A DNA stretch of 34,224 nucleotides from a virus: the IMG/VR virus record IMGVR_UViG_3300021433_000013, positions 1 through 34,224 of that record. One strand, written 5' to 3'. Under the pieces are notes generated by a model. It had not been told where the DNA came from, ran no database searches, and was given only the letters and a program-made list of their open reading frames with translations. Of the stretch, positions 1 to 8,351 are shown piece by piece (the first letter of the stretch is position 1; each line of letters begins with the position of its first letter). Made by a program: the position numbers and the translations under genes.

Positions 1-634
1 CTACACCAGAGATATCGTTAATCCCAGATGCCCATAATGCGCCATTTTCTGCAAATGTTTGCTGAATACCAACCGTGTCCCATCCAGAACTCATAATCTG
101 TAATGCAAAAGAGGGATTGGTCGAATCTCCTGAGACACCTTCTACTTGCAGTTGCGTCACAGAAATAGAACCAGGGCCGCTACCTGTGGTCACAATATCC
201 CAGCCTGGGGCGACATTTAGTAAGCTAGAAGCAGTTGATGTTAGTGTTCCTGTGAAATTAACAACAGCAAATTGGGGATTGGTTATTTGGTTTGTTGTGT
301 CGTTTGTTCCGTTGGTTACAGGACCGCTTCCACCACCTTCACCTGGCATGTAGTTCTCGACCAAGTAAATCAACGTGTCATTCTGGGTAGGACCTGCGCG
401 CCATTCTAAGCGATATACTGTATTGTCATCCCAATATACATCAATGGGAACTGTACCGTTAGCCAACATTTGAATGGGATCAGTCCAAGGGATAGTACCA
501 CCAGCGTCATGGTAAACCACTATAGGAAGGTAAGGAATTGTGTTTGATAACGTAAATAAATAATACGTATCATCCATAGGCTGACCAACAAGGTTCGGAA
601 TCCACCAAATTGGGTTAACGCCTCTAGTTAGCAT
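1..634 (-). CDS. Tail fibre-like structural protein, N-terminal part (cut by left window edge)
   Basis: An open frame begins at ATG 634 behind a good Shine-Dalgarno (GGAGG, about 10 bases upstream) and runs off the left edge after 211 codons, so the C-terminus is missing. The first 95 residues (MLTRGVNPIWWIPNLVGQP, later an aromatic-rich segment) look like a virion-attachment domain. A Gly/Ser/Asn/Thr-rich linker follows, then a beta-rich stretch that resembles a carbohydrate-binding or fibre domain (residues about 115-211). It is the last late gene seen and follows the ejection proteins and a homing endonuclease. I recognise the style of a phage fibre but not a named family. Receptor binding is inferred from position and composition. 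Confidence 0.7.
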   Translation of the reverse strand, partial: MLTRGVNPIWWIPNLVGQPMDDTYYLFTLSNTIPYLPIVVYHDAGGTIPWTDPIQMLANGTVPIDVYWDDNTVYRLEWRAGPTQNDTLIYLVENYMPGEGGGSGPVTNGTNDTTNQITNPQFAVVNFTGTLTSTASSLLNVAPGWDIVTTGSGPGSISVTQLQVEGVSGDSTNPSFALQIMSSGWDTVGIQQTFAENGALWASGINDISGV

Positions 635-651
635 TTATATCATCCTCCAAA

Positions 652-1344
652 TTATGTGACATCCGACCATGTGCGTCCCGATTTAATACAGTATACTCGT
701 TTAACAGGGATATTAAATATAGCTGCTATTTCAGAACATTTTACACGCTTTTTTAATAGACCTTTAATCTTCTTCACCTGAGATATATTTAAAACTCCCG
801 CTCTATTCCGAGACTGCTCAACCAAGGAAGACCATCTACAGTTATCAGGACCATATGACTTGGAAGAATCTAACCTATCAATTGTTAAGCTGTCTTCATA
901 CCCATTCATAATTGCCCATTCATAAAATACGTTAAAGTCTTGTAACCATTCTTGGCATATCCCAATACCTTTCTTGCCATACTTCTCATAACAGGTGGAA
1001 TTTGTTTTATAACATCTCGTCTTCATCCCATGCCAAATAGATAAAAGCCGAGGCCACCTTTGGTCTTTAATTTTTATAACATAACGCCTATCCGAGCACT
1101 TACAAACCTTAGACCCATCTTTAAAATGCTTATATTGACCTCTTAATCCATTCCCACATCGCAAACATTGCGCTTCAACATAAAGAACCTTGCGTAATGA
1201 ATTTACTTTAGGCAATAACATGCCTACTTCTCTTGTAATAATTACATATCCTACTACTTCATTGACTCGATTAATTCTCTGTCTCATACTTCCCTCGTTA
1301 GTTCTTAAGCCGACATATGGACTGCAATCCTGTCGGCTTACCAT
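652..1344 (-). CDS. Free-standing homing-type endonuclease (HNH-like with C-terminal HTH)
   Basis: This 230-residue protein has a Cys-rich N-terminal part (CLRC, then CKC), a nuclease-like core (RWPRLLSIWHGMKTRCY, later GICQEWLQDF, IDRLD, PDNCRW) and a C-terminal helix-turn-helix (SEIAAIFNIPVKRVYCIKSG) that looks like the DNA-reading segment of homing endonucleases. The core matches the phage family in which IDR-D and DNCRW motifs recur. I chose ATG 1344 because AAGGA lies 7 bases upstream; an upstream TTG at 1365 has no such signal. It sits between the ejection protein and fibre genes and is paralogous to the gene at 6807-7562. It is probably a selfish element cutting genomes that lack it. 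Confidence 0.75.
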   Translation of the reverse strand: MVSRQDCSPYVGLRTNEGSMRQRINRVNEVVGYVIITREVGMLLPKVNSLRKVLYVEAQCLRCGNGLRGQYKHFKDGSKVCKCSDRRYVIKIKDQRWPRLLSIWHGMKTRCYKTNSTCYEKYGKKGIGICQEWLQDFNVFYEWAIMNGYEDSLTIDRLDSSKSYGPDNCRWSSLVEQSRNRAGVLNISQVKKIKGLLKKRVKCSEIAAIFNIPVKRVYCIKSGRTWSDVT

Positions 1345-1369
1345 TAATGCTTCCTTTTTAATCAAACTA

Positions 1370-1378
1370 TGTTATACT
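1370..1378 (+). promoter_or_regulatory. Extended -10 promoter candidate for an antisense mini-gene
   Basis: The plus strand reads TGTTATACT, which fits an extended -10 element (TG, one base, then TATACT with 5 of 6 matches to TATAAT). The -35 region is poor (TTCCTT), as is usual for extended -10 promoters. The predicted start, near 1385, lies just upstream of a Shine-Dalgarno and a short ORF on the same strand. It faces against the surrounding leftward late genes. Confidence 0.4.
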
Positions 1379-1405
1379 GGTCACTTAATTAACCGGAGAC
1401 TAAGC

Positions 1406-1483
1406 ATGACATATTCATTCCTTGTTTTTCTAGTGATATCGTTCCTCTTGCGCGATATATTTGTTACATTTGTAGATGACTAA
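1406..1483 (+). CDS. Possible 25-residue hydrophobic peptide (antisense moron candidate)
   Basis: The ORF encodes MTYSFLVFLVISFLLRDIF followed by six more residues. One hydrophobic stretch spans residues 4-15, and the end is acidic. CGGAG lies at 1394-1398, 7 bases before the ATG, and an extended -10 promoter candidate lies at 1370-1378. The stop overlaps the stop of the convergent ejection gene by three bases. The 114-base gap between the two flanking leftward genes holds no convincing minus-strand ORF, so this mini-gene is what the gap contains. It could be a membrane-active peptide or an independently transcribed moron. At this length chance is a real alternative. Confidence 0.35.
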   Translation: MTYSFLVFLVISFLLRDIFVTFVDD

Positions 1484-2796
1484 TCATGAGAGGCTCGATA
1501 TAACAATTCCATTATTGACGCTAAAGTTACAGGCGCTCCAGCAGCTTTAGCTACTTTTAATGCGGGTTTATATACTTTGTCTTTAAGCTTATTATATTGA
1601 CGATACCTATTCTGACCATGAGCCATTAAATCAGCTATATCTTGATGCCCACTTTCCGCCAATTTAGCCCTCATGGCTTCGATCAATCGTTGACGTGTTT
1701 TCGATGCTTCAATGCCGTGGAGTCTTTCTGCGCCTGAAGAAGATTTTGTTAATTGATGCGCATGTTTCCCTAAGTCGGATTGCAAAGTAAATAATGATTT
1801 GTAGTCTCCTTTTTTAGCAGCTTGCATTAGTTTTCTGTACGGCTCTGTATTAGGTAGAAATTGAGGAATGTCTTCTAATACATTTGCCATCGCGGAAAGG
1901 GTTTCTTCTGCGAGATTACTGGCTTTACTAATATATTTAGCAGGTATTTCTTTTTTAATTCCAAATAATTTAGAGTTTTCTGTGCCACGCGGAAGATTAG
2001 CTTTTGTAGCCCAGTTGGTAATTTCAGGATGAATAAAATTTTGTGCTTCTGCTTCTGGAATTCTGATTCTTAATAAATCACCAACTTCATCACCGCCCAT
2101 TTTCCTTGCGGAATAACCTAGTGCGGCTTCTGGGTTATCTGTCAACGTTGCAAAATTTGGATGATATTTTTCAGCCAACAAGCTTGATTGCAAAATTTTA
2201 TTTGCATTTTCTGGGGTTGTTGCATGATACAAATCAATATACTTATCATTTATATTTACTTTTCGTGTTTCCGCTAGTTTTTCAGCTTGTTTTAATGCTT
2301 TTGCGGCCATACCACGTGTTAAAGGAAGGTCAGCAGCAGCCTTAGCAGCTGTTTTTAATCTGCCCCCAGTCACTTTAGCCGCTGTCTTCAATCCAGTCCC
2401 TGCCGCTTTTCCTGCGGCTCCCACTGGCAATGCAAGTGAGCTAGCAAATTGAATAGCCTTATCCGCTGTTGTAGGCTCTCCAGTTATTCCAAACATTTTT
2501 CCGTAATCATGTTCACCAAAATGCGGCACATATTCAGCGCCTGGATTGCCAATAAGCTTGGCACCTTCATATGGTAAATTAGCCAATCCCGCAGCTCCAC
2601 CCACTAATCCAGCAGCAATATTTCGTGGTAATTTATTAAAAAATCCTTGTTCTGGTTGTGTCTTCAATCCAATTGTTGAATAAAATTGTTCTTTTGGTAC
2701 GTGAGCATAATATTTTGAATGCAAAGCATCAGCTAGTTTCTGATCGTCCACATGATTATATTGTGGGTATTTCTGTCTTATCTCTGCAAGATTCAT
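1480..2796 (-). CDS. DNA ejection / internal virion protein with possible ADP-ribosyltransferase-like domain
   Basis: This 438-residue protein is the third in a row of probable ejection proteins upstream of the fibre gene. Its N-terminus (MNLAEIRQKYPQYNHVDDQK, then LADALHSKYY and PKEQF) is a pattern I know from the starts of phage internal virion proteins. Residues 60-170 are Ala/Gly-rich, with weakly hydrophobic segments suited to membrane passage. Residues about 186-292 look different: DLYHATTPENANKIL, TDNPEAALGYSARKMGG, LLRIRIPEAE and KEIPAKYI resemble an ART fold (a YH pair at 190-191, A-x-x-Y near 228, Glu near 283). Residues 300-420 are helical. Delivery into the host with DNA is known for this gene position; ART activity is inference. 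Confidence 0.6.
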   Translation of the reverse strand: MNLAEIRQKYPQYNHVDDQKLADALHSKYYAHVPKEQFYSTIGLKTQPEQGFFNKLPRNIAAGLVGGAAGLANLPYEGAKLIGNPGAEYVPHFGEHDYGKMFGITGEPTTADKAIQFASSLALPVGAAGKAAGTGLKTAAKVTGGRLKTAAKAAADLPLTRGMAAKALKQAEKLAETRKVNINDKYIDLYHATTPENANKILQSSLLAEKYHPNFATLTDNPEAALGYSARKMGGDEVGDLLRIRIPEAEAQNFIHPEITNWATKANLPRGTENSKLFGIKKEIPAKYISKASNLAEETLSAMANVLEDIPQFLPNTEPYRKLMQAAKKGDYKSLFTLQSDLGKHAHQLTKSSSGAERLHGIEASKTRQRLIEAMRAKLAESGHQDIADLMAHGQNRYRQYNKLKDKVYKPALKVAKAAGAPVTLASIMELLYRASHD

Positions 2797-2797
2797 A

Positions 2798-3859
2798 TTA
2801 TAACCCCAATCCTAGAGGATCATTGTTTTCACTTTGTTGTCCAGAGGCTGCTGGCACCGGATGTAAAGTTTCATTTGCGTCTTTATAGTCCCTACTTAAA
2901 GAGTTTTTTAGACTTCTTAAGCGTCTTCTATAAGCATCATCTGTTTCAAAAGTATGTCTATCCAATATTTCTCGTGCTGCTTTAATGCTTTCATTAGTAT
3001 TAGGCCATCCTTTTGCCTTAGCATAAGATTCTGCTGCTTCTAATACTAATGATGCGTGTTGCGCTCGTTGATTTGGTTTATATCCAATAATAGTAGTAGG
3101 AGAGGGCGCAGAAATTAAATCATCAATTTTCTTCGTGACTTTAGGAACACCAGTTACAATATTTTGTAATTGTGTTTTCATCGCATTAGTTAAAGGCAGT
3201 TGATTATTAATTTTTCTTAGCTCTTTAGCCTTATCAAATTCTTCTCGCTGCTGTAGTTTCATCTGATTAAATTCAAGCGCTCTTTTTTCCTTTTCATCTG
3301 GAGATTGCGCATCTAGGTCTATCCCATATTTATGCTTAATAAATCCTTTAATTAATGGATTATTCCGCAACGCTTGCATATCAAATTTTCCTTCCTGATT
3401 AGAAGGAGGATTTGCCATTTCCTTGGGAGTATTTTGAGGTTGTTGTTCCGCAGGAAACATACCTTGTCCTTGACCGAATGGCATTTGAGTTTCTTGTGGT
3501 ATTGTTTGTTCTTCATTCATGCCTTCTTCGTTTCCAGCTGGCATGCCATTACCACCGCCAAGCATTTGAGCCAAAGCTTGAAATTGTTTCATTTCATAAC
3601 TTGGATCATTCTTATTTTTTAATCCTTGCAATTGTTGCTCGAAAATCATTTTCTTCAAGGCATCAAACTGGTGAGCAGCATTCATGGAACGTTCACGCAT
3701 TGCTAAATCTGCGCCATGAAATTTCGCCATTTCTTCCATCTGTTGACGTTGCAAAGCAGCCGTTCTTGCTTTTTGCAGAATATCATTAATTGCGCCCGTA
3801 CCTTGTGTAAGGTAATCCACGGGCAGCCTTCCAATTGGAATTGCGCCAGTTACTGCCAT
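2798..3859 (-). CDS. Internal virion / DNA ejection protein, Gln-rich
   Basis: This 353-residue protein lies between two other probable ejection proteins, 1 base before one and 2 bases after the other, so it belongs to the same late transcript. The N-terminal 100 residues are helical and rich in Ala, Gln and Met. Residues 100-165 are a low-complexity Gly/Met/Gln/Pro linker. The C-terminal half is charged and helical (for example AESYAKAKGW and DDAYRRRLRSLKNS). No enzyme motif is visible. In P22-like phages this slot holds proteins ejected with the DNA (gp7, gp20, gp16 class). The assignment rests on position and composition. Confidence 0.55.
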   Translation of the reverse strand: MAVTGAIPIGRLPVDYLTQGTGAINDILQKARTAALQRQQMEEMAKFHGADLAMRERSMNAAHQFDALKKMIFEQQLQGLKNKNDPSYEMKQFQALAQMLGGGNGMPAGNEEGMNEEQTIPQETQMPFGQGQGMFPAEQQPQNTPKEMANPPSNQEGKFDMQALRNNPLIKGFIKHKYGIDLDAQSPDEKEKRALEFNQMKLQQREEFDKAKELRKINNQLPLTNAMKTQLQNIVTGVPKVTKKIDDLISAPSPTTIIGYKPNQRAQHASLVLEAAESYAKAKGWPNTNESIKAAREILDRHTFETDDAYRRRLRSLKNSLSRDYKDANETLHPVPAASGQQSENNDPLGLGL

Positions 3860-3861
3860 GA

Positions 3862-4536
3862 TTATCGACCTCCATTCGGTGGCATAAACATGCCTTTGCC
3901 ATAGTAATCAGGCATTGGAGACGAAGGCGTCCACATTCCACGACCGAAACTACCTTGGCCCATACCACCCGTTAAATAATTTGTACCTAATTGTGCGCCA
4001 CCACTTAATAATTGCATAAGCATGTTAGGACCAGCATTGTACTTGCCAAAATCCAAACCTGCTTCTGTATTGCCTTGGTTCATCGCATTTTGAGATTGTT
4101 GGCCCGCAGCCCCCGCACCCGTATTAAACTGATTGGTTGCAATGCCAAGTCCTGCTAAGTATTTTTGCATCAAATCATTCATGTATTGCTGGCGGTCTTT
4201 GTTCATAATATCCGAGCCTTCTTCTTGGATATTATTCAAAGCAGCGCTTGAACCCATCAAACCCATGCTTCCCGCCGCATTTAACCCTTTATCGATGGAG
4301 TTTTGTTGCAATTGCTTAGCATAAGGACTTTCGGAATAGCCTTTAGACCACTCATCTTGTAGCTTTCCAGGATTAGTAAGCGCTTCAAAGAGCTGATTGA
4401 GTTTGTCGTTCGCAGCAATACCACCTTGAGAGTATGGATTAAGCGCGCCTTGCGCCTGATCATAATACTTTTTGGAGGCTTCCTTCGCTTTGTCGTAACC
4501 CCCACCTGGGTGTAATAAATTTGATAACCAGCTCAT
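3862..4536 (-). CDS. Small internal virion / DNA ejection protein, Gly-Asn-Gln-rich
   Basis: The 224-residue product begins MSWLSNLLHPGGGYDKAKEA and continues with Asn/Gln/Gly-rich helices. Its tail is full of Gly, Met and Pro (MGQGSFGRGMWTPSSP). This start and tail style is common in small phage ejection or internal core proteins of P22- and T7-like podoviruses. It sits 2 bases before the next ejection gene. No catalytic motif or signal peptide is present. The role of helping to form the DNA-translocating conduit is inferred from gene order. Confidence 0.55.
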   Translation of the reverse strand: MSWLSNLLHPGGGYDKAKEASKKYYDQAQGALNPYSQGGIAANDKLNQLFEALTNPGKLQDEWSKGYSESPYAKQLQQNSIDKGLNAAGSMGLMGSSAALNNIQEEGSDIMNKDRQQYMNDLMQKYLAGLGIATNQFNTGAGAAGQQSQNAMNQGNTEAGLDFGKYNAGPNMLMQLLSGGAQLGTNYLTGGMGQGSFGRGMWTPSSPMPDYYGKGMFMPPNGGR

Positions 4537-4544
4537 AATTCACC

Positions 4545-4994
4545 TCACGTTATAATTAAACCGGTCGACTCATGAGAAGTCACGACCCATGTTGTATTTT
4601 GAACGACGCAAGTAACCGAAATCGCGTCATAACGCTCGGCTGATGCGATACTCACAGTAGCAGTTGTCGCTTGATATTGAATAGTTTGCCCCGTATTAGG
4701 TAACAATTTCCATCCACCAGCGCCTTGACCTACGATATCGACTACATCACCTACCAAACAAAGAGGTGGTAAGGTAAAAGATGTCAAAGCAGCGTTCGTT
4801 GGTATATATTTTGTATTAGAGTCGACGGCTTGGGTAGTCCCAGTCACTACAACAGGGTTAGCTAATAATGGCTCAATTGTTTCTAGTACTGTATTTAGCG
4901 TATCAACAAGAGTTACCATCCAACGCTGAATCTCAAACGTTAGTCCCTCATTCCCCTGTAATGGTACTCCGTCAATACGCTCAAGAAATAACAT
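4545..4994 (-). CDS. Tail accessory protein, possible tail needle or spike-head protein
   Basis: The 149-residue protein has a short N-terminal segment, a likely helix (residues about 22-47, RWMVTLVDTLNTVLETIEPL) and a beta-rich C-terminal domain (about 60-149). The domain contains LPPLCLVGDVVDIVGQGAGG, a pattern found at the ends of many phage tail proteins. Its ATG overlaps the stop of the gp10-like gene by one base, which suggests translational coupling. In P22 the next gene after gp10 is the gp26 needle; a helix followed by a beta tip would suit that role. The protein is shorter than P22 gp26, so the call is tentative. Confidence 0.45.
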   Translation of the reverse strand: MLFLERIDGVPLQGNEGLTFEIQRWMVTLVDTLNTVLETIEPLLANPVVVTGTTQAVDSNTKYIPTNAALTSFTLPPLCLVGDVVDIVGQGAGGWKLLPNTGQTIQYQATTATVSIASAERYDAISVTCVVQNTTWVVTSHESTGLIIT

Positions 4995-6805
4995 TAATAT
5001 GCTCCTCCGCTGACAATTTCTGTTTCATGGATAGCGCCGAGTATCACAATCGGCGAAGGACTCACGCACACTAAATTATAGACTCTATTCCGAGAAAGAC
5101 CGCATTGATACCATCTCATGCGCCATGAATAAACACCTAACTGGCTAAATTCAAGGTTATCGACAGAATAGAACGTAATACCGCCGTCATCGGAGACAAA
5201 TAACTCAATATGAGGTTTAAATAAGGCGTTATAAGTACTCTCGTCAAGTTCAGGTGTATTGCCGTTCTCAGCAATAATATACGTAACGCCATCTTCTGCG
5301 ACCAAATAGATAGGATTGGCGTCAGTTGATGCTTCTGAAACAATGAAAACCGTATTATTAAACGGCGCATCACTGTTAATAAACGTTTGTTCGCCCCATA
5401 CAAAATCAATTTGCACCCAATTTGTTTTAAATTCTTCGTAGTGTTCTTCTGAAATGATTGATGTAACTAGCTCATAGCGCATTGGATAAGCAATAAATGC
5501 GTTTGGTGCGGTTGGATCGATTTGATCAGGGTTCCTAATTTCGTTGATATAGATATTCCCCGCCATTTCATAGAGACTGTTTTGCCCAATAGCGGTCACA
5601 ATATGCTTCTGGCTGAAGAAAACATGATCTTGAATGATATTTCTATCGCCATCGACCTCAATACAACGTTCCCACGTACCCGTATCGAAGTTATATTCAA
5701 TAGAACCCGCAGAATCATACAATAATTCGCCATTCGTAGCCGGTGTTCCAGAAGTTACGCGATAAAAAATGGAATCTTCATATTGATACAGAAAACCAAA
5801 CGCATTTTGAAGAAATTGAGCAGCCAATCCAGCGTTTGCGGTCTGTTGTAACAACACGTTGATGGCTTGGGTAGATATGGATTGTGGCATCTGGCCATCA
5901 GAAGCCATGAATTGAACCAACCCATTTCTGTTTTGAGCAAGCCACACCATGCGGCCAAAGTCGACATCGATTGAATCGGGATCGGCAATACCATAATCCC
6001 AGTTTAAGGATGTATTTTTCTTCCATGGAAAGATGCTTGCCGAGGAGGCACTCGTATTTGAGGCTGTAGTGCTTGGAATATTAGACCAAATGCCACATTC
6101 ATAATCCGAGAAAATATAAAGTGTGTTATGAAGCACAACCATTTGCTTAATAATACCCGTTTCCTGAGCAAATACAGCTTTGCCGCCCGTGCCTGGGACC
6201 GTAAATAATGTAGCCGCATTAAATCCTGCCGTTACTGTGTCATAACAGTTAATTTGGGTTAAACGAAACTCTGTGCTATTAGCGCTAGAGACTGCAAATC
6301 GGTTACCAAATGCTTTCACAACACGTGGATTAGAAGGAGTATTTGGATCAGTAATCGTCGTAAAGCTATTGTCGTTTTCATTGATAATATAAAAATGAAC
6401 GCCGTCTGATATCCCGCAGAACACAGCTTGTGTTTGCGACGTACTACCAGCGGCTTGTACTAATGGTAAATAATCAAATGACAAGAAGCCAGCATCTTGT
6501 GTGAAGTCAGCATTTACAAGGGCTGTCGCTGTAAAACTAGAATTAACTTTAAAGACAGTGCTACTCACTACGACATACATGAAATCAATTGATCGATATA
6601 TGCGCCTAGGCTGAGCTGAAAAGTTCAACACATTCATGCCATCGACATTCTGGATGTGCTTTCTACCCATACAAGGGTACATGGCCATCTTTCGTTTACC
6701 TGTAGGAGCCGTCACCAAGTACCAGTTAGCACAGTCTTGTGGGCTGAACTGCTTGAACCGCTGGACGTCATAATAGGTAAATATCGGAAGCTCTTTGACT
6801 GGCAT
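4994..6805 (-). CDS. Packaged-DNA stabilisation protein, P22 gp10-like tail hub
   Basis: This 603-residue protein starts MPVKELPIFTYYDVQRFKQF and contains many short beta repeats that look like propeller blades (for example RRIYRSIDFMYVVVSSTVF and LYIFSDYECGIWSN). P22 gp10 (about 470 residues) plugs the portal after packaging and connects to the needle. The present protein is longer, with extra sequence in the C-terminal third (about 440-603). Gene order supports the call: it follows the gp4-like gene and precedes the small tail proteins. A homing-type endonuclease gene separates it from the gp4-like gene. Confidence 0.7.
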   Translation of the reverse strand: MPVKELPIFTYYDVQRFKQFSPQDCANWYLVTAPTGKRKMAMYPCMGRKHIQNVDGMNVLNFSAQPRRIYRSIDFMYVVVSSTVFKVNSSFTATALVNADFTQDAGFLSFDYLPLVQAAGSTSQTQAVFCGISDGVHFYIINENDNSFTTITDPNTPSNPRVVKAFGNRFAVSSANSTEFRLTQINCYDTVTAGFNAATLFTVPGTGGKAVFAQETGIIKQMVVLHNTLYIFSDYECGIWSNIPSTTASNTSASSASIFPWKKNTSLNWDYGIADPDSIDVDFGRMVWLAQNRNGLVQFMASDGQMPQSISTQAINVLLQQTANAGLAAQFLQNAFGFLYQYEDSIFYRVTSGTPATNGELLYDSAGSIEYNFDTGTWERCIEVDGDRNIIQDHVFFSQKHIVTAIGQNSLYEMAGNIYINEIRNPDQIDPTAPNAFIAYPMRYELVTSIISEEHYEEFKTNWVQIDFVWGEQTFINSDAPFNNTVFIVSEASTDANPIYLVAEDGVTYIIAENGNTPELDESTYNALFKPHIELFVSDDGGITFYSVDNLEFSQLGVYSWRMRWYQCGLSRNRVYNLVCVSPSPIVILGAIHETEIVSGGAY

Positions 6806-6806
6806 A

Positions 6807-7562
6807 TTATTCCTTCCACGATATGTGATGAGCTATATTCCACGCTGTGCCATAACTAATACCATATTCAGCAGCAATCTTAGTTAGCTTTGTATGCTTT
6901 ACCTTTTCTCTTATTTGTCTAGCAATTTCTATATTCATAACATTCCTACGTGTATTTCTAGACTGCATTATGGAATTTGCCCATCTACAATTATCTGGTG
7001 AATATCCTTTATCATTATCTATTCTATCGATAGATAAATTATTATTTTCTTTAAATCCATTCTTTAACGCCCATTCACAAAATAAATTACGATCTTTTAA
7101 CCATTCATCACAAACTATTATCCCTCTTGCTCCATAATTGTAATAGTCCTGATTATTCTTGTTGTAGCATCTTGCCATCATATGTTTATATGTCTGCGCT
7201 AATTGAGGATGGCTTTTTGTATATCTACAAGCAATCACTCCTTTTTTCATACAACCGCAATGTTTTCTATATTTAAGTTTATTCGGATCGCATTCATAAA
7301 TTCTATGACACTTTTTACATTCAACGGTTGCCCATCTAACGCCCCGTTTTGTATCATATCCATGACATTTTATTGTCTTAAACCCATTTATAAACTCAGG
7401 CAATTCTTTCAGCTGACTGGGCCTACCACATCCACAGCTTTTTAATCTTTTGATACTATAATATGCCGTAACAAATTCATTTTTACATATTTTACATATC
7501 ACTTTAGCAAAATTACTTTCTAATCTTTCTACCACCAAAAATCCGTTAATATCTTCTATCAT
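6807..7562 (-). CDS. Free-standing homing-type endonuclease (zinc-binding, HNH-like, HTH)
   Basis: This 251-residue protein shares its architecture with the gene at 652-1344. Several Cys pairs occupy the N-terminal 105 residues (CKIC, CGCG, CKKC, CGC). The nuclease-like core holds YKHMMARCYNKNN, GIIVCDEWLKD, IDRIDNDKGY and PDNCRW. The C-terminal HTH is KIAAEYGISYGTAWNIAHH. It stops 1 base before the gp10-like ATG and starts 57 bases after the gp4-like stop. Placement between two essential virion genes is typical of an intergenic homing endonuclease. The precise nuclease fold is inferred from conserved blocks. Confidence 0.75.
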   Translation of the reverse strand: MIEDINGFLVVERLESNFAKVICKICKNEFVTAYYSIKRLKSCGCGRPSQLKELPEFINGFKTIKCHGYDTKRGVRWATVECKKCHRIYECDPNKLKYRKHCGCMKKGVIACRYTKSHPQLAQTYKHMMARCYNKNNQDYYNYGARGIIVCDEWLKDRNLFCEWALKNGFKENNNLSIDRIDNDKGYSPDNCRWANSIMQSRNTRRNVMNIEIARQIREKVKHTKLTKIAAEYGISYGTAWNIAHHISWKE

Positions 7563-7619
7563 TATATCGCCCTATTAAAAAGGACGATTGTATTATCATT
7601 AGCAAATTAAGTCTACAGG

Positions 7620-8351
7620 CTAAATTCCAGCCCTAACGCGCCATGCGCCGTTGAGCCAGCTTTCTTGGTTAATGTTGATGTCTAAGTTAATCGGAGATAC
7701 GGCAACCATATCAGTTTCTAGTTTCTGATACGTCATTTCCAATTTTTCTGTCCATGCTTCAGCGCGACCCGTATAGAGCGCCAAGTACTTAGCTACAGCA
7801 TATTGCAGATATAATTGATAGTATGTTGGCAATTCCGATAAGTCCGTGTTAATCGTCAAATCAAATAATTGAAACTTACCAAAGAATGAAATCGTATAAA
7901 CCTGGCTGGGTGATGGGAATATCTGGCAAGTCGTTAAGTTTGTGCCTGGAACCACGATAATGTAGCGTGGCAAACCCATCAAAGGTTCGTATTTATAACT
8001 TGAGTAAAATTCGGTCCGCTTCTCATCAATCAGCGGATAGGTTACGCCATCAAGCGTAAGCCATGCGTTTTCTAACACAACTAATCGACCTTGCGTTGTA
8101 ATATCAGGAGTCGGTGTGTAATCTGGCTCGCCGAATGTTACAAACTGCTGACCGATTTGAATGTCATAATCCACCTGTTGTTCAACAGTAATCATCAAAC
8201 CATTCGCACTATATTGATGCAAAAGTGTGTTGAGGACTTTTAAGCCATAGGATTGAGTTCGACCAGGTATCGTTGTATTAGGGGAGTTAGCACTAATAAG
8301 TTGATACGCATCTGAAATAAATTCTCTTACTGTTGTTGTAGGCTCTGACAT
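7620..8351 (-). CDS. Head-completion / tail accessory protein, gp4-like
   Basis: The 243-residue product follows the coat gene and precedes the gp10-like gene, the slot of P22 gp4. It opens with a helical segment (TVREFISDAYQLI, then LKVLNTLLHQYSANGLM) that matches the layout of gp4-type adaptors. The middle is beta-rich, and helices follow at residues 170-215 (PTYYQLYLQYAVAKYLALYT). P22 gp4 is shorter (166 residues) and has muramidase activity; I see no clear muramidase motif. It starts inside the end of the 95-residue gene (25-base overlap), so the two are probably coupled. Confidence 0.65.
   Translation of the reverse strand: MSEPTTTVREFISDAYQLISANSPNTTIPGRTQSYGLKVLNTLLHQYSANGLMITVEQQVDYDIQIGQQFVTFGEPDYTPTPDITTQGRLVVLENAWLTLDGVTYPLIDEKRTEFYSSYKYEPLMGLPRYIIVVPGTNLTTCQIFPSPSQVYTISFFGKFQLFDLTINTDLSELPTYYQLYLQYAVAKYLALYTGRAEAWTEKLEMTYQKLETDMVAVSPINLDININQESWLNGAWRVRAGI

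Noticed and set aside
75-353. Plus-strand frame of 92 codons at the left edge
   Set aside because: It is the shadow of the minus-strand fibre gene, which has a good ribosome-binding site and fibre-like composition.
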